Source of the DNA: Humibacillus sp. DSM 29435
GTDB taxonomy: Bacteria; Actinomycetota; Actinomycetes; Actinomycetales; Dermatophilaceae
Length of the DNA stretch: 64,000 nucleotides
Assembly: GCF_001758225.1 (NCBI RefSeq)
Contig: NZ_MAST01000034.1
Location: 248,001 to 312,000 of the forward strand
Direction of reading: 5' to 3'
Shown one piece after another: positions 50,003 to 59,316 of the stretch; within the stretch, counting starts at the first letter, position 1; each line of letters begins with the position of its first letter. Under the pieces are notes generated by a model. That model saw nothing but the letters and a program-made list of their open reading frames with translations, ran no database searches and was not told the origin of the DNA. The position numbers were made by a program, and so were the translations under genes.

Positions 50003-50971
50003 TCAGCGCAGGTGCAGGGTCACCTTGCCGAGGGCACGACGGTCGTCGATCTCGACGAGGGCGGCGGTAGCATCCGCCAGTGGGTGGGTGCTACCGATGG
50101 GGGGGTCGAGGGTGCCCGCTTCGAGCATCGGGAGGATGGCGTCCCACTGGGTGCGCAGGTAGGCCCGGTCGGAGGTCCAGAAGGCTCCCCAGCCCACGCC
50201 GACGACGCTGATGTTGTTGAGCAGCAGGCGGTTCACCTTGACCTCGGGGATCGCTCCGGCGGTGAAACCGATGACGAGCAGGCGTCCTTCCGGTGCGAGC
50301 GAGCGCAGGCTGTCGGTGAAGCGGTCGCCGCCGACCGGGTCGACCACGAGGTCCACCCCGCGGCCCGCGGTCAGCTCTTTGACGCGGGCCAGGAACCCGC
50401 CGGCCAGCACCACCTCGTCTGCGCCGGCGGCCCGGGCCGTCTCCGCCTTGTCCTCGCTCGACACGACGGCGATGACCCGAGCGCCCATCGCCTTGGCGAG
50501 CTGGGTAGCGGCCGTGCCGATGCCGCCGGCGGCGCCGTGCACGAGCACCGTCTCGCCGGCCACGAGGCGCCCTCGGCGCGCGAGGGCGAAATGAACCGTC
50601 AGGTAGTTCATCGGAAGGGCGGCGCCCGTGGCGAACGACACGGCATCCGGCAGCGGAAAGACGAGGTCGTCGGGAACGGCCACGGTCTCGGCGAAGGCAC
50701 CGAGGATCGGGAAGGCCACCACCCGGTCACCCACCGCGAACGAGCTGCCCGGGGCCACCTCCCTCACCACACCCGAGCACTCGGACCCCGGGGTGAAGGG
50801 CAGGTCGGGCCGCATCTGGTAGAGCCCCTTGGTCATGAGCACGTCGGGAAAGTTGACCCCGGCCTCGTGCACGTCGACCAGCACCTGGCCGGCGCCGAGA
50901 GTGGGCTCGGCCACCTCTGCCACGGCCACGCTCGCCGGCCCGTCGAGCGACGTGACTCGAACTGCTCTCAT
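50003..50971 (-). CDS. NADPH:quinone oxidoreductase-like zinc-less MDR protein
   Basis: This 322-aa medium-chain reductase has the quinone oxidoreductase opening MRAVRVTSLDGPASVAVAEVAEP, GVNFPDVLMTKGLYQMRPDLPFTPGSE, and the nucleotide motif VLVHGAAGGIGTAATQLAKAMGA. No zinc ligands are seen. It should reduce quinones or activated alkenes with NADPH. The ATG at 50971 with GGGAG five nt upstream is preferred over a start at 50992. It is divergent from the DUF4921 gene. Confidence 0.9.
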   Translation of the reverse strand: MRAVRVTSLDGPASVAVAEVAEPTLGAGQVLVDVHEAGVNFPDVLMTKGLYQMRPDLPFTPGSECSGVVREVAPGSSFAVGDRVVAFPILGAFAETVAVPDDLVFPLPDAVSFATGAALPMNYLTVHFALARRGRLVAGETVLVHGAAGGIGTAATQLAKAMGARVIAVVSSEDKAETARAAGADEVVLAGGFLARVKELTAGRGVDLVVDPVGGDRFTDSLRSLAPEGRLLVIGFTAGAIPEVKVNRLLLNNISVVGVGWGAFWTSDRAYLRTQWDAILPMLEAGTLDPPIGSTHPLADATAALVEIDDRRALGKVTLHLR

Positions 50972-51102
50972 CTGCGCTCCCTCATCTGGCACTCGGTCTC
51001 ACTGTTCGCCTGACCCTAGCCGTGGCGCCGATCCGACCAGCGAGCCGGCGCCGACGCCGGCCGGGAGGCGCGCCCACCACCGCGCCCTACGCTGGCGTCG
51101 TG

Positions 51103-52371
51103 ATGAAGCCGCTGACCCGCCTGCCCGACGGCACCGTGAAGCAGGTCAGCCCGTTGACCGGCACCCAGGTCTGGACCCTTCCCGGGCGGGCCGCGCGCCC
51201 CCTTGATGCTCCCGAGGGCGCCACCCGGCCGCTCGACCCGGCCCTGCACGATCGACACTGTGCGTTCTGCTGGGCGCGCATGCTCGAGACCACTCCCGAG
51301 ATCGCCCGCGTTGTGCACGACGACCTGCACACGTGGCGGCGGCTGCGTGCCGTCGGGCCCGAGTCGCTCTGGTCGACCACGCCGGAGTTCCGGCTGTTCC
51401 CGAACCTGTTCGAGATCCTCAGCTACGACTACTGGCACCTCTCGCACGGGTTCGAGCCGACCCCGGAGTCGCAGGCCCGACGCACGTCCTACCTCGCGGA
51501 ACCGGCCGGCAGGGCCCAGCTCGAGGCGCTGGCGCGCATCCGCATGCGGGCCAGGAACGCCCCAGGATGGGATGCCGAGCCGCTGGCCGAGTCGGACGTC
51601 GACCGCGAGTCGGTCGGGCTGTTCGCCGGCAACCACCAGGTCATCGCCGCCCGCCGCCACTACCTCGACGGGGCGACCGACGACTCTCAGCTCGCGTCGT
51701 CAGGAACCCTGACTCCCGAGGAGCACTGCCAGTACACGGCCTTCGCGGTCTCTGCCATGCATGACCTCTACCGGGGCAACCCCCATGCTCGTTACGTCGC
51801 CGTTTTCCAGAACTGGCTCCGCCCGGCAGGGGCGTCGTTCGACCATCTGCACAAGCAGATCGTCGCGATCGACGAGCTCGGGGCCCAGCTCGAGCGCGAA
51901 GCGGTCCGGGTGCAGTCCGAGCCCGATCTTTACGCGCGCTGGGGGGCCGGGTATGCCGCTGAGCAGGGCCTGGTCGTGGCCCGCACCCCCACCGCCGTCG
52001 CCTTCGCCGGGGTGGGCCACCGCTACCCGTCTCTCGAGGTGCACACCACGCGCCCCGACTGCCCACCGTGGCAGCTCGAGGGCGACGAGGTGCGCGACTT
52101 CTCCGACCTGCTGCACGCCTGTCATGCGGCCACCGGAGCTCACGTGCCGACCAACGAGGAGTGGCACCATCGCCCGCCCTCGTTCGACCTGCCGATGCCG
52201 TTGCGCGCCGTGCTCAAGTGGCGGGTGTCGACCCTGGCCGGCTTCGAGGGCGGCACCAAGATCTACGTCAACACCATCGACCCATGGACGGTACGAGACC
52301 ACACCAGCGGCCGCCTCCGAGAGCTCGCTTCACGCGGGCTGATCTCTGCGCGTGTGCAGCTCGTCAGCTAG
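51103..52371 (+). CDS. DUF4921 family protein, galactose-1-phosphate uridylyltransferase-like fold
   Basis: This 422-aa protein starts with MKPLTRLPDGTVKQVSPLTGTQVWTLPGRAARP and has C-x-x-C-like cysteines (HCAFCWARM). The HIT-type motif is ASFDHLHKQIVAIDE, in which the H-L-H-K-Q pattern parallels the active site of GalT-type nucleotidyl transferases. YRGNPHARYVAVFQNWLRPAG is also typical of the family. The substrate is unknown. The ATG at 51103 is chosen; a GTG one codon upstream is possible and the 27-codon extension is Arg/Pro-rich and unlikely. Confidence 0.85.
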   Translation: MKPLTRLPDGTVKQVSPLTGTQVWTLPGRAARPLDAPEGATRPLDPALHDRHCAFCWARMLETTPEIARVVHDDLHTWRRLRAVGPESLWSTTPEFRLFPNLFEILSYDYWHLSHGFEPTPESQARRTSYLAEPAGRAQLEALARIRMRARNAPGWDAEPLAESDVDRESVGLFAGNHQVIAARRHYLDGATDDSQLASSGTLTPEEHCQYTAFAVSAMHDLYRGNPHARYVAVFQNWLRPAGASFDHLHKQIVAIDELGAQLEREAVRVQSEPDLYARWGAGYAAEQGLVVARTPTAVAFAGVGHRYPSLEVHTTRPDCPPWQLEGDEVRDFSDLLHACHAATGAHVPTNEEWHHRPPSFDLPMPLRAVLKWRVSTLAGFEGGTKIYVNTIDPWTVRDHTSGRLRELASRGLISARVQLVS

Positions 52372-52393
52372 AGCCCGACCCCGTGGCCGCGGG

Positions 52394-53836
52394 TCACGAC
52401 GTGAAGGCCATCGCCTCGGTGAGGTCGGCCCGGCGCAGGTCCCGCTGGTCGAGCAGATAGCTCTGGCGCATCAGCCACGGCGCTGCGTCTCCCTGCTGGG
52501 GCAGCACCCCCTCCGATCGCCGCACGTACCCCGACGTCAGCGGGAGCAACGGGCGTCCGGTCAGACCGAGGGGAGTCTGCGGCGTCGCCGAGCGCCATCC
52601 CCGCTGCTGCATCAGTGTGAGCAGGCGGCACACGTAGCGGCTGGTGAGGTCGGCCCGTAGCGTCCACGACGCGTTGACGTAACCGACGCACGCGGCCAGG
52701 TTCGGCACTCCCCCGAACATGGCGCCACGGTAGGTGACGAGCTCGCCGCTCTTCTGGGCCTTTCCGTCGACACTGATGGCGATGCCGCCGGCGAACTTCA
52801 GGGTGAGGCCGGTTGCGGTCACGATGATGTCGGCGTCGAGCTCGCGGCCGGAGCCCAGCCGGATGCCGGTCGGGGTGATGCGGTCGATCGTGTCGGTCAC
52901 CACGTGGGCATGACCGCCTCTGAGCGCCGTGAACAGGTCGCCGTCGGGTACGAGGCACAGTCGCTGGTCCCACGGGTCGTAGGCCGGCTGGAAGTGCTCG
53001 CGCACCACCTCGGCCGACCCGATGCCCCGCACCGCGGCCTTGGTCAGCATCGCGCGAGCGACCTTCGGCCGGCGCCGTGTCAGCTGGTAGAACGTCGAGG
53101 TGGTGGCGATGTTCTTCCAACGCGCCAGCCTCGCGGCCGCCCCGCTCGGCAGCACGGCGCGAGCGAGCTCGCTGGCGCGGTCGCGGCGGGGCAACGACGT
53201 CACCCACGTCGGGCTGCGCTGGAGCATCGTCACGTCGGCGCCGCGCTCCGCCAAGGCAGGCACGAGGGTGACCGCCGTGGCACCCGAACCGATCACGACC
53301 ACCTTGCACCCTGAGACCTCCAGGTCGTCGGGCCAGAACTGTGGATGCACCACGTGGCCGGCGAACTCGTCGTGCCCGGCGAACTCCGGCGAATGACCGC
53401 GTTCGTAGTCGTAGTACCCACAGCACAGGTAGAGAAAGCCGCAGGTCACCTGCTGGCGCACCCCGCCGCGCTCGACGGTCACGGTCCACCGGGCCTGCTC
53501 GCTCGACCAGTCGGCCGCCACGACGGAGTGACCGAACCGGATCCGCTCATCGATGCCGAACTTCGTGGCGGTGCGAACGATGTAGTCGCGGATCTGGTCG
53601 CCGTCGGCGATCGAGTCACGGCCGTCCCACGGCTCGAAGGGGTAGCCCAGCGTCGCCATGTCGGAGTCGGACCGGACCCCTGGGTAGCGGAACAGGTCCC
53701 ACGTGCCCCCCACCGCATCCCGCGCCTCCAGCACGGCGTACGACAGGCCGGGGCACATGGTCTGCAGCCGGTAGGCCGCCCCCACCCCGGAGAGTCCCGC
53801 GCCGACCACGAGCACGTCGAGGTGTTCGCTCACCAT
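52394..53836 (-). CDS. flavin-containing monooxygenase, Baeyer-Villiger type
   Basis: This protein of about 480 aa has an N-terminal FAD motif VVGAGLSGVG and the GGTWDLFRYPGVRSDSD block. The Baeyer-Villiger fingerprint F-x-G-x3-H-x3-W-P appears as FAGHVVHPQFWP near residue 160, and a second NADPH motif as VIGSGATAVTLVPALAE. It should insert oxygen next to a ketone or oxidise a heteroatom using NADPH and oxygen. The start at 53836 (MVSEHLDV) or a GTG at 53848 are both possible. Two small inverted repeats lie just upstream. It stands alone, convergent with the DUF4921 gene. Confidence 0.92.
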   Translation of the reverse strand: MVSEHLDVLVVGAGLSGVGAAYRLQTMCPGLSYAVLEARDAVGGTWDLFRYPGVRSDSDMATLGYPFEPWDGRDSIADGDQIRDYIVRTATKFGIDERIRFGHSVVAADWSSEQARWTVTVERGGVRQQVTCGFLYLCCGYYDYERGHSPEFAGHDEFAGHVVHPQFWPDDLEVSGCKVVVIGSGATAVTLVPALAERGADVTMLQRSPTWVTSLPRRDRASELARAVLPSGAAARLARWKNIATTSTFYQLTRRRPKVARAMLTKAAVRGIGSAEVVREHFQPAYDPWDQRLCLVPDGDLFTALRGGHAHVVTDTIDRITPTGIRLGSGRELDADIIVTATGLTLKFAGGIAISVDGKAQKSGELVTYRGAMFGGVPNLAACVGYVNASWTLRADLTSRYVCRLLTLMQQRGWRSATPQTPLGLTGRPLLPLTSGYVRRSEGVLPQQGDAAPWLMRQSYLLDQRDLRRADLTEAMAFTS

Positions 53837-53882
53837 CTCATTGTCCACGGCTGACCCGGTGACGTGGGCCTGGGTCGCCTAC

Positions 53883-53915
53883 CGAAGGGTAACTTCGCTC
53901 GACCCTCGGCAGGGT
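53883..53915. promoter_or_regulatory. two short inverted repeats upstream of the monooxygenase
   Basis: CGAAG-GGTAA-CTTCG (53883-53897) and ACCCT-CGGC-AGGGT (53902-53915) lie 35-80 bp upstream of the monooxygenase start. Either may be an operator. The support is only symmetry and position. Confidence 0.3.
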
Positions 53916-54034
53916 GACCTCCGGCGACCTGGTCCGCCGACACGAGCGCAGCAACCGCTCGCCCGCACCACGGCACCCTGTCTCGTCACCCTTCTTCCGA
54001 CGAGTCCCCGGGCTCGACCGCCAGTCCCCTCGGG

Positions 54035-55315
54035 TCAGCCGGCCCCGCTCAACAGGGCGTGCATCAGGCTGGCAGCGTGACCGGCGCCGTTCTCGTCGCG
54101 CAGCTGTTCACCGAGGTCGCGAGCCGTCGACGCCACCGTCGGTGACAGCGCCACCTCGATCGCTTGACGCAGACGCTCGGCGTCGAAGTGCTTGCGAGAC
54201 AGAGGAGCCGAGCCGACGCCCAGCTCGGACACGCGACGGCCCCAGTAGGGTTGGTCGGCGATGTGCGGAACGACGACCTGAGGGGCGCCTGCCCGCAGGG
54301 CCGCCGCTGTGGTGCCCGCACCACCGTGGTGGACCACCACAACGCAACGCGGAAAGAGCCAGTCGTGCGGCACTGTCGCAACTGCCAGTACGGTGCCGGG
54401 AAGAGGCGCCGCCCCGAGGTCGGCCCACCCGGAGCTGACGATGCCTCGTCGGCCCGCTCGGTGCAGGGCGGTGACGAAGGTTCTCACCACCCCGACCGGG
54501 TCACCGGTGGGCATCGATCCGAAGCCGAGGTAGACGGGCGGCGACCCATCGTCGACGAAGGCGCGGAGGGCCGGGTCGACGACGCCCACCTCGGACGCGT
54601 CAGACGCCGTCGGGAACCAGAAGCCCGTCTGCCGGATCGAGGCCGGCCAGTCGGGCGACGGAGGAACGACGAGAGGGCTCGCCGCGAGCAGGGTGGGGGT
54701 CCGTCTCGCGGCAGCGGCGTAACCGAACATCGTGCGACCGGGCAGACCGTGCCGGCGCCGCAACAGGTCACCGGTCGACCGCACGACGCTCCAGGCCGCC
54801 TGCGCCGCCACCCAGCTCCAGCCGAGGTTGAGCACCGACCGGGACCGGGGCTGCAGAGCGAAGGTCGACGACGCACCGAACCCCGTCGGCCACACGGGTT
54901 GGAACGTCGCGTAGACGTGAGGGGTGCGCTGACCCCGTGTGGCCCCCGCCAGGGTCTCGACGGCGTCGAAGGTCAGCGCACTCGACACGACGGCATCCGC
55001 CGAACCGATGAGACGTTCGAGGTCGTCGGCCAGCGTCGAGGCGACGTGGCGCATCACCGTGCGCATCAGCCGCGCCTCGCGAACCTGGTTGGTGCTCGAC
55101 CCGCCGAGCCATTCGCGCCCGATGTCGGACTCGATACCGCCTCGGAGGTCGAACGAGAGCGGTTCGAAGCGCAGGCCGTGCCCGACCACCAGGTCTCGGA
55201 ACTCGTCGGCGGCGGCCAGCGACACGGTGTATCCGAGCCGCTGCAGCGACTCGCCCAGGGCCACGAACGGCTGCACGTCGCCGCGCGAACCCATCCCGAC
55301 GAGCAGCACCCTCAC
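54035..55315 (-). CDS. UGT-type glycosyltransferase (family 1)
   Basis: This 426-aa protein starts RVLLVGMGSRGDVQPFVALGESLQRLGYTVSLAA, the acceptor domain of macrolide/sterol glycosyltransferases. The donor-binding signature HHGGAGTTAAALRAGAPQVVVPHIADQPYWGRRV comes near the C-terminus. It would transfer a sugar from a nucleotide donor to a small lipid or polyketide-like acceptor. The start is a GTG overlapping the LLM oxidoreductase stop (GTGA), which makes it the last gene of a four-gene operon headed by a MarR regulator. A role in modifying or detoxifying a compound sensed by MarR is plausible. Confidence 0.92.
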   Translation of the reverse strand: MRVLLVGMGSRGDVQPFVALGESLQRLGYTVSLAAADEFRDLVVGHGLRFEPLSFDLRGGIESDIGREWLGGSSTNQVREARLMRTVMRHVASTLADDLERLIGSADAVVSSALTFDAVETLAGATRGQRTPHVYATFQPVWPTGFGASSTFALQPRSRSVLNLGWSWVAAQAAWSVVRSTGDLLRRRHGLPGRTMFGYAAAARRTPTLLAASPLVVPPSPDWPASIRQTGFWFPTASDASEVGVVDPALRAFVDDGSPPVYLGFGSMPTGDPVGVVRTFVTALHRAGRRGIVSSGWADLGAAPLPGTVLAVATVPHDWLFPRCVVVVHHGGAGTTAAALRAGAPQVVVPHIADQPYWGRRVSELGVGSAPLSRKHFDAERLRQAIEVALSPTVASTARDLGEQLRDENGAGHAASLMHALLSGAG

Positions 55316-56340
55316 TCGAGCAGCTCGCGCACCCGGGGCGCGACCTCCTCGGCGTACAGACGGATGCATTCCATCCGCTGTTCGTGCGGCAGCGTGCCGA
55401 AGGAGTACTTGAGCTGGAAGCGCGAGATGCCAAGGGAGCGAGCGGTATCGGCGATCTTGGTCGCCACCGTCTCGGGTGAGCCGCAGTAGACAGCCCCTTC
55501 CGGCCCGAGCTGCGCCCGCGCCTGACCCTCGCCCATCGGCGCCCACCCGCGCTCGCGCCCCAGCCTGTTCATGAACGGGATGAAGTGCGGTAGAAACTGC
55601 TCGACCGCCTGCTCGTCGGTGGCGGCGACGTAACCGGGAGAGTGCACCCCGATCGGCAGCTCGGGCCGGCCCATCTCGGTGAGGGCGCGGCGGTACAGGT
55701 CGGCCAGCGGCACGAACTGCTTGGACGATCCTCCGATGATCGCGATGACGATCGGGAAGCCGTAGTGCGCCGCTCGAACCACCGACTGCGGGGTTCCTCC
55801 CACCCCGACCCATGTGCGCAGCCGGCCCGACTCCGTCGCCGGCACCACGCCGGTGACCTCGACGGGCGGGCGGAACGTGCCACTCCACGACACCGGCCCC
55901 TCGGTCAGCACCGCCGCCAACAGGTCGAGCTTCTCGGAGAACAGGGTCTCGTACTGCTGCAGGTCGAGGCCGAACAACGGAAAGGACTCGACGAAAGAGC
56001 CTCTGCCGACGGTGATCTCGGCGCGACCGTGGCTGAGGGCGTCGAGCGTCGAGAAGCGCTGGAACACCCGGATCGGGTCTTCCGAGCTGAGCACGGTGAC
56101 CGACGTGCCGAGCGTGATCCGCTCTGTGCGGGCGGCGAGCGCGGCGAGCACGATGTCGGGCGCGCTGATCGCGAAGTCGGGGCGGTGGTGCTCGCCGATG
56201 CCGAAGAAGTCGAGGCCGAGCCGTTCGGCCAGCTCACCCTCGGCCAGCACCTCGCGGATGACGACGGCGGGATGCAGCGGCGTGCCGCCGGTGTCGTTCG
56301 CGACGTCTCCGAAGGTGTCGAGGCCGAGTTCGAGGGTCAT
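55312..56340 (-). CDS. LLM-class flavin-dependent oxidoreductase
   Basis: This 342-aa luciferase-like protein has LELGLDTFGDV, AERLGLDFFGIGEHHRPDFAISAPDIVLAALAARTERITLGTSVTVL and TVGRGSFVESFPLFG, as in the bacterial luciferase/alkanal-monooxygenase subgroup using FMN or F420. It starts with ATGA overlapping the preceding RNA-ligase-type gene, and it overlaps the glycosyltransferase at its end. The substrate is unknown. Together with the transferase it would modify one small molecule by oxidation then glycosylation. Confidence 0.92.
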   Translation of the reverse strand: MTLELGLDTFGDVANDTGGTPLHPAVVIREVLAEGELAERLGLDFFGIGEHHRPDFAISAPDIVLAALAARTERITLGTSVTVLSSEDPIRVFQRFSTLDALSHGRAEITVGRGSFVESFPLFGLDLQQYETLFSEKLDLLAAVLTEGPVSWSGTFRPPVEVTGVVPATESGRLRTWVGVGGTPQSVVRAAHYGFPIVIAIIGGSSKQFVPLADLYRRALTEMGRPELPIGVHSPGYVAATDEQAVEQFLPHFIPFMNRLGRERGWAPMGEGQARAQLGPEGAVYCGSPETVATKIADTARSLGISRFQLKYSFGTLPHEQRMECIRLYAEEVAPRVRELLE

Positions 56341-56906
56341 GCCCCCATCGTAGGGAGGTCGGGGTCGGCGCCGAGCGTCCACACCCGGCGCTCCACGGGG
56401 TTCCAGCGGCGTAGCGAGGTGATCGCCCCCTCGAGCTCGTCCAGACGTCCCAGGGCATCGAGCACCGCACCCAGCTGGCCACGGTCGACGCCCCGCGCCA
56501 GGGTCACGTGCGGGGTCCAACGGCCGGGCAGTACGAGGTCCGACACGCCCTCACCGCCGGCCATGAGGGCCGCGACGGCCGCCTGGAGCCTCATCAGCGG
56601 CTCGCTCGGCACGACGAGATGGGCCACGACGAGCCGGCGACCGCCGAGCAGCACCAGCGGGCCGAGGCGGCACGCCAGCGGCAGCCCCGACCCCGGGTCG
56701 CCGGCGAGGTCGACGAGCGTCTCTTCCACGTCGGCGGGCACACGCTCGGCCACCGACAGGGTCAGGTGCGGAGAGTTCGACTGGCCGCGGTGACTCGCCT
56801 GGCTCGGCAGGCCCGCCTCGGCGAGCACCGCCCACCGGCGGCGCACCTCAACGTCGGTGGCCTCGTCGAAGACCCCCTCGACCGACTGTCTCGGCGACAC
56901 GCTCAC
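56337..56906 (-). CDS. 2'-5' RNA ligase (LigT/2H phosphoesterase) family protein
   Basis: This 189-aa 2H-type protein has both H-x-T/S-x motifs, as SPHLTLS near residue 45 and TPHVTLA near 131. Such proteins hydrolyse or form 2',5' bonds or cyclic phosphates. The GTG start overlaps the MarR stop, and the stop overlaps the LLM gene. Its presence inside a MarR-led drug-modification-like operon is odd, since nothing else there deals with RNA or nucleotides. Confidence 0.85.
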   Translation of the reverse strand: MSVSPRQSVEGVFDEATDVEVRRRWAVLAEAGLPSQASHRGQSNSPHLTLSVAERVPADVEETLVDLAGDPGSGLPLACRLGPLVLLGGRRLVVAHLVVPSEPLMRLQAAVAALMAGGEGVSDLVLPGRWTPHVTLARGVDRGQLGAVLDALGRLDELEGAITSLRRWNPVERRVWTLGADPDLPTMGA

Positions 56907-57361
56907 CGGTCGAGGGTGGCCAGCATCCGGGCCAGCGACCGTCGCTCGGATGCCGTGAGGTCGCCGAAGAAGTGCTCGGCGTCGGCGCGTCGGGCCGCGT
57001 CGACCTGCGCCAGCACGGCCTCCCCCTGCGGCGTGAGGCGCACGGTCATGGCCCGTCGGTCGTCGGGGTCGGGCTCGCGGTCGACCAGGCCCCGCCCCTC
57101 GAGACGGTCGATGACGTCGGTGGCCGAACGGGGCGCGATGCGCAGGTGCTCGGCGACGACACCCAACCTCGTCGGTCCGTGACGCCCGACGACCCGCAGC
57201 GCGCGTCCGTCGTGGGGCGAGAGGTCGACCGGCCCGAGACCCACCGACCACCGACGACGCAGGGCCCGCGCCGCTCCCATCAGCAGCTCGTCGAGAGCCG
57301 GCTCCGCGGCGGCCACCGGCTGGGGCGTGACGTCATCGGCAGGGGGCATGCCCCGCAGCAT
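56903..57361 (-). CDS. MarR family transcriptional regulator
   Basis: This 152-aa regulator has the winged-helix core LSPHDGRALRVVGRHGPTRLGVVAEHLRIAPRSATDVIDRLEGRGLVDREPDPDDRRAMTVRLT, with the DxRxxxVxLT wing typical of MarR. It is divergent from an ABC exporter with a palindrome-rich operator between them, and its own operon follows with three overlapping genes. It should repress both directions and be released by a ligand. Starts at 57361 or 57349 are possible; neither has a strong ribosome site. Confidence 0.92.
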   Translation of the reverse strand: MLRGMPPADDVTPQPVAAAEPALDELLMGAARALRRRWSVGLGPVDLSPHDGRALRVVGRHGPTRLGVVAEHLRIAPRSATDVIDRLEGRGLVDREPDPDDRRAMTVRLTPQGEAVLAQVDAARRADAEHFFGDLTASERRSLARMLATLDR

Positions 57362-57380
57362 ACGGCTCGAGTTGCACCTC

Positions 57381-57403
57381 TACCTCATTGTGAGGTAACC
57401 TCA
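57381..57403. promoter_or_regulatory. MarR-type operator (overlapping palindromes)
   Basis: TACCTCATTGTGAGGTA (57381-57397) is a perfect 7-3-7 palindrome. Its right arm also forms TGAGGTAACCTCA (57391-57403). Both lie between the divergent MarR and ABC exporter genes. Two overlapping dimer sites would give tight shared control. Confidence 0.75.
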
Positions 57404-57408
57404 CCATC

Positions 57409-57435
57409 ATGAACTGGACAACAGAGATGGAGTAA
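57409..57435 (+). other. possible 8-residue leader peptide before the ABC exporter
   Basis: ATGAACTGG... encodes MNWTTEME and stops with TAA three nt before the TTG start of the exporter, so its end overlaps the exporter's ribosome site (GGAG). It could modulate exporter translation, or be the remains of an older start. Confidence 0.25.
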
Positions 57436-57438
57436 ACC

Positions 57439-59316
57439 TTGACAGCCACCACCGAAACCCGAGGCGCCGGCCCCCGTTCCAGCGGCGGAACCCGCGGCAT
57501 TCCCGGCCCCGCCAAGATCGACCCCCGAGACCGCGCTCAGCTCGACGAGTCACCGGTGTCGATGCGCCGCGTCGTCGCGCTGTTTCGCCCCCATCGCCGC
57601 ACGGTGGCCATCGTCACCGCGACGGTCGTTCTCATCTCGGTCATCTCGATGGCCAGCCCCTTCCTGCTGCGCGCGGTCATCGACGACGCTCTGCCCCACC
57701 AGAACGTCAGCCTGCTGCTCTGGGCGGTGGGCGGCATGCTCGCCGTCACCGTCATCACCTCGCTGCTCGGCGTCGTGCAGACCTGGCTGACCACCGCCGT
57801 CGGCCAGCGCGTCATGCACGGCCTGCGCACCGACGTCTTTCGCCACCTGCAGCGCCAGTCGATCGCCTTCTTCACCCGCACCCGCAGCGGTGAGGTGCAG
57901 TCACGCCTCACCAACGACATCAGCGGCGTGCAGTCGGTCATCACCTCGACCGCCACGTCGATCGCGAGCAACGTCACCACCGCCATCGCCACGATCGTCG
58001 CCATGGTCGCGCTCAGCCCGCGCCTGTCCCTGCTCTCGTTGTTCGTCATCCCGCCGGCGATCTGGATGACCCGCCGGGTCGCCCTGCTGCGGCGCGACAT
58101 CACCTCGACCTTGCAACGGCGCCTCGCCGACCTGCAGAGCCAGGTCGAGGAAGGGCTCAGCGTCAGCGGCGCCACGCTCATCAAGACCCTCGGAGCGGGC
58201 CCGGCCACGGCCGACCGTTTCACCGCCATCTCTGGCGACCTCATCGACCTCGAGCTGCGCTCGCAGCTGGCCGGGCGCTGGCGGCTGGCCACGATGCAGA
58301 TCATCTTCGCCGCCATCCCCGCCCTCATCTACCTCGCGGCCGGCTTCCCCGCCACCTCGGGCGGCATGACCATCGGCACCCTCATCGCGTTCACCACGCT
58401 GCAGGCCGGCATCTTCCGCCCCCTCATGGGCCTGCTCAACGTCGGCGCCCAGTGGGTCACCTCGATGGCCCTGTTCAGCCGCATCTTCGGCTACCTCGAC
58501 CTCCCCGTCGACGTCGCACCGCCCGCCCACCCCGTGGCGGTCGACCCCGACCGCATGCGTGGCGACGTGCGTTTCGAGAGCGTGCGCTTCAGCTATGAGC
58601 CGGATGCCGCCGAGCCGCGGTTCGCCGTCGACGACGTCACGCTCGAGGTTCCCGCCGGCACCACCCTGGCCCTCGTCGGCGAGACCGGCTCGGGCAAGTC
58701 GACCCTCGCCGGCCTGCTCTCCCGACTGCACGACCCGAGCAGCGGCCGGGTCACCATCGACGGGATCGACCTACGCGACCTGGCACCCGAAGACCTCGCC
58801 CGCATCGTCGGCGTCGTGTCGCAGGACACCTACCTCGTGCACGCCTCGATCCTCGACAACCTGCTGCTGGCCGCTCCCGAGGCCGGCGAGCCCGAACTGT
58901 GGCAGGCCCTGGAGGCCGCGCAGGTGTCCGAGCTCGTGACCGGGTTGCCTGACCAGCTCGACACCCTCGTGGGTGCCCGCGGCCACCGGTTCTCCGGGGG
59001 CGAGAAGCAGCGCCTGGCCATCGCTCGAACCCTGCTGCGTAACCCGCGGGTGCTCATCCTCGACGAGGCGACGAGCGCCCTCGACAACGAGACCGAGCGT
59101 GAGCTGCAGACCGCGATCGACCGGCTGATGGCCGGCCGCACGACCCTGACCATCGCGCACCGGCTCTCCACGATCCGTGCTGCGGAGCAGATCGCGGTGC
59201 TGGGTGAGGGCCACGTCGTCGAGCTCGGCCACCACGACGAGCTGATGGTCCAGGCCGGCCGCTACGCCCGCCTCTCGGCCGCTCGTTCCGAGCCGTCGGC
59301 CCTCACGGCCGCCTGA
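57439..59316 (+). CDS. ABC exporter, fused membrane and ATPase domains
   Basis: This 625-aa half-transporter has six membrane helices in residues 45-325 and the loop THxRSGEVQSRLTNDISGVQSV that marks MsbA/LmrA-type exporters. The nucleotide domain has Walker A GETGSGKST near residue 415, the signature FSGGEKQRLAIARTLL near 518, Walker B VLILDEATSALD near 538, and the H-loop histidine in TIAHRLSTI. It exports a lipid or drug as a dimer. The TTG start is set by GGAG six nt upstream. It is controlled by the divergent MarR regulator, so multidrug or self-resistance export is likely. Confidence 0.93.
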   Translation: MTATTETRGAGPRSSGGTRGIPGPAKIDPRDRAQLDESPVSMRRVVALFRPHRRTVAIVTATVVLISVISMASPFLLRAVIDDALPHQNVSLLLWAVGGMLAVTVITSLLGVVQTWLTTAVGQRVMHGLRTDVFRHLQRQSIAFFTRTRSGEVQSRLTNDISGVQSVITSTATSIASNVTTAIATIVAMVALSPRLSLLSLFVIPPAIWMTRRVALLRRDITSTLQRRLADLQSQVEEGLSVSGATLIKTLGAGPATADRFTAISGDLIDLELRSQLAGRWRLATMQIIFAAIPALIYLAAGFPATSGGMTIGTLIAFTTLQAGIFRPLMGLLNVGAQWVTSMALFSRIFGYLDLPVDVAPPAHPVAVDPDRMRGDVRFESVRFSYEPDAAEPRFAVDDVTLEVPAGTTLALVGETGSGKSTLAGLLSRLHDPSSGRVTIDGIDLRDLAPEDLARIVGVVSQDTYLVHASILDNLLLAAPEAGEPELWQALEAAQVSELVTGLPDQLDTLVGARGHRFSGGEKQRLAIARTLLRNPRVLILDEATSALDNETERELQTAIDRLMAGRTTLTIAHRLSTIRAAEQIAVLGEGHVVELGHHDELMVQAGRYARLSAARSEPSALTAA

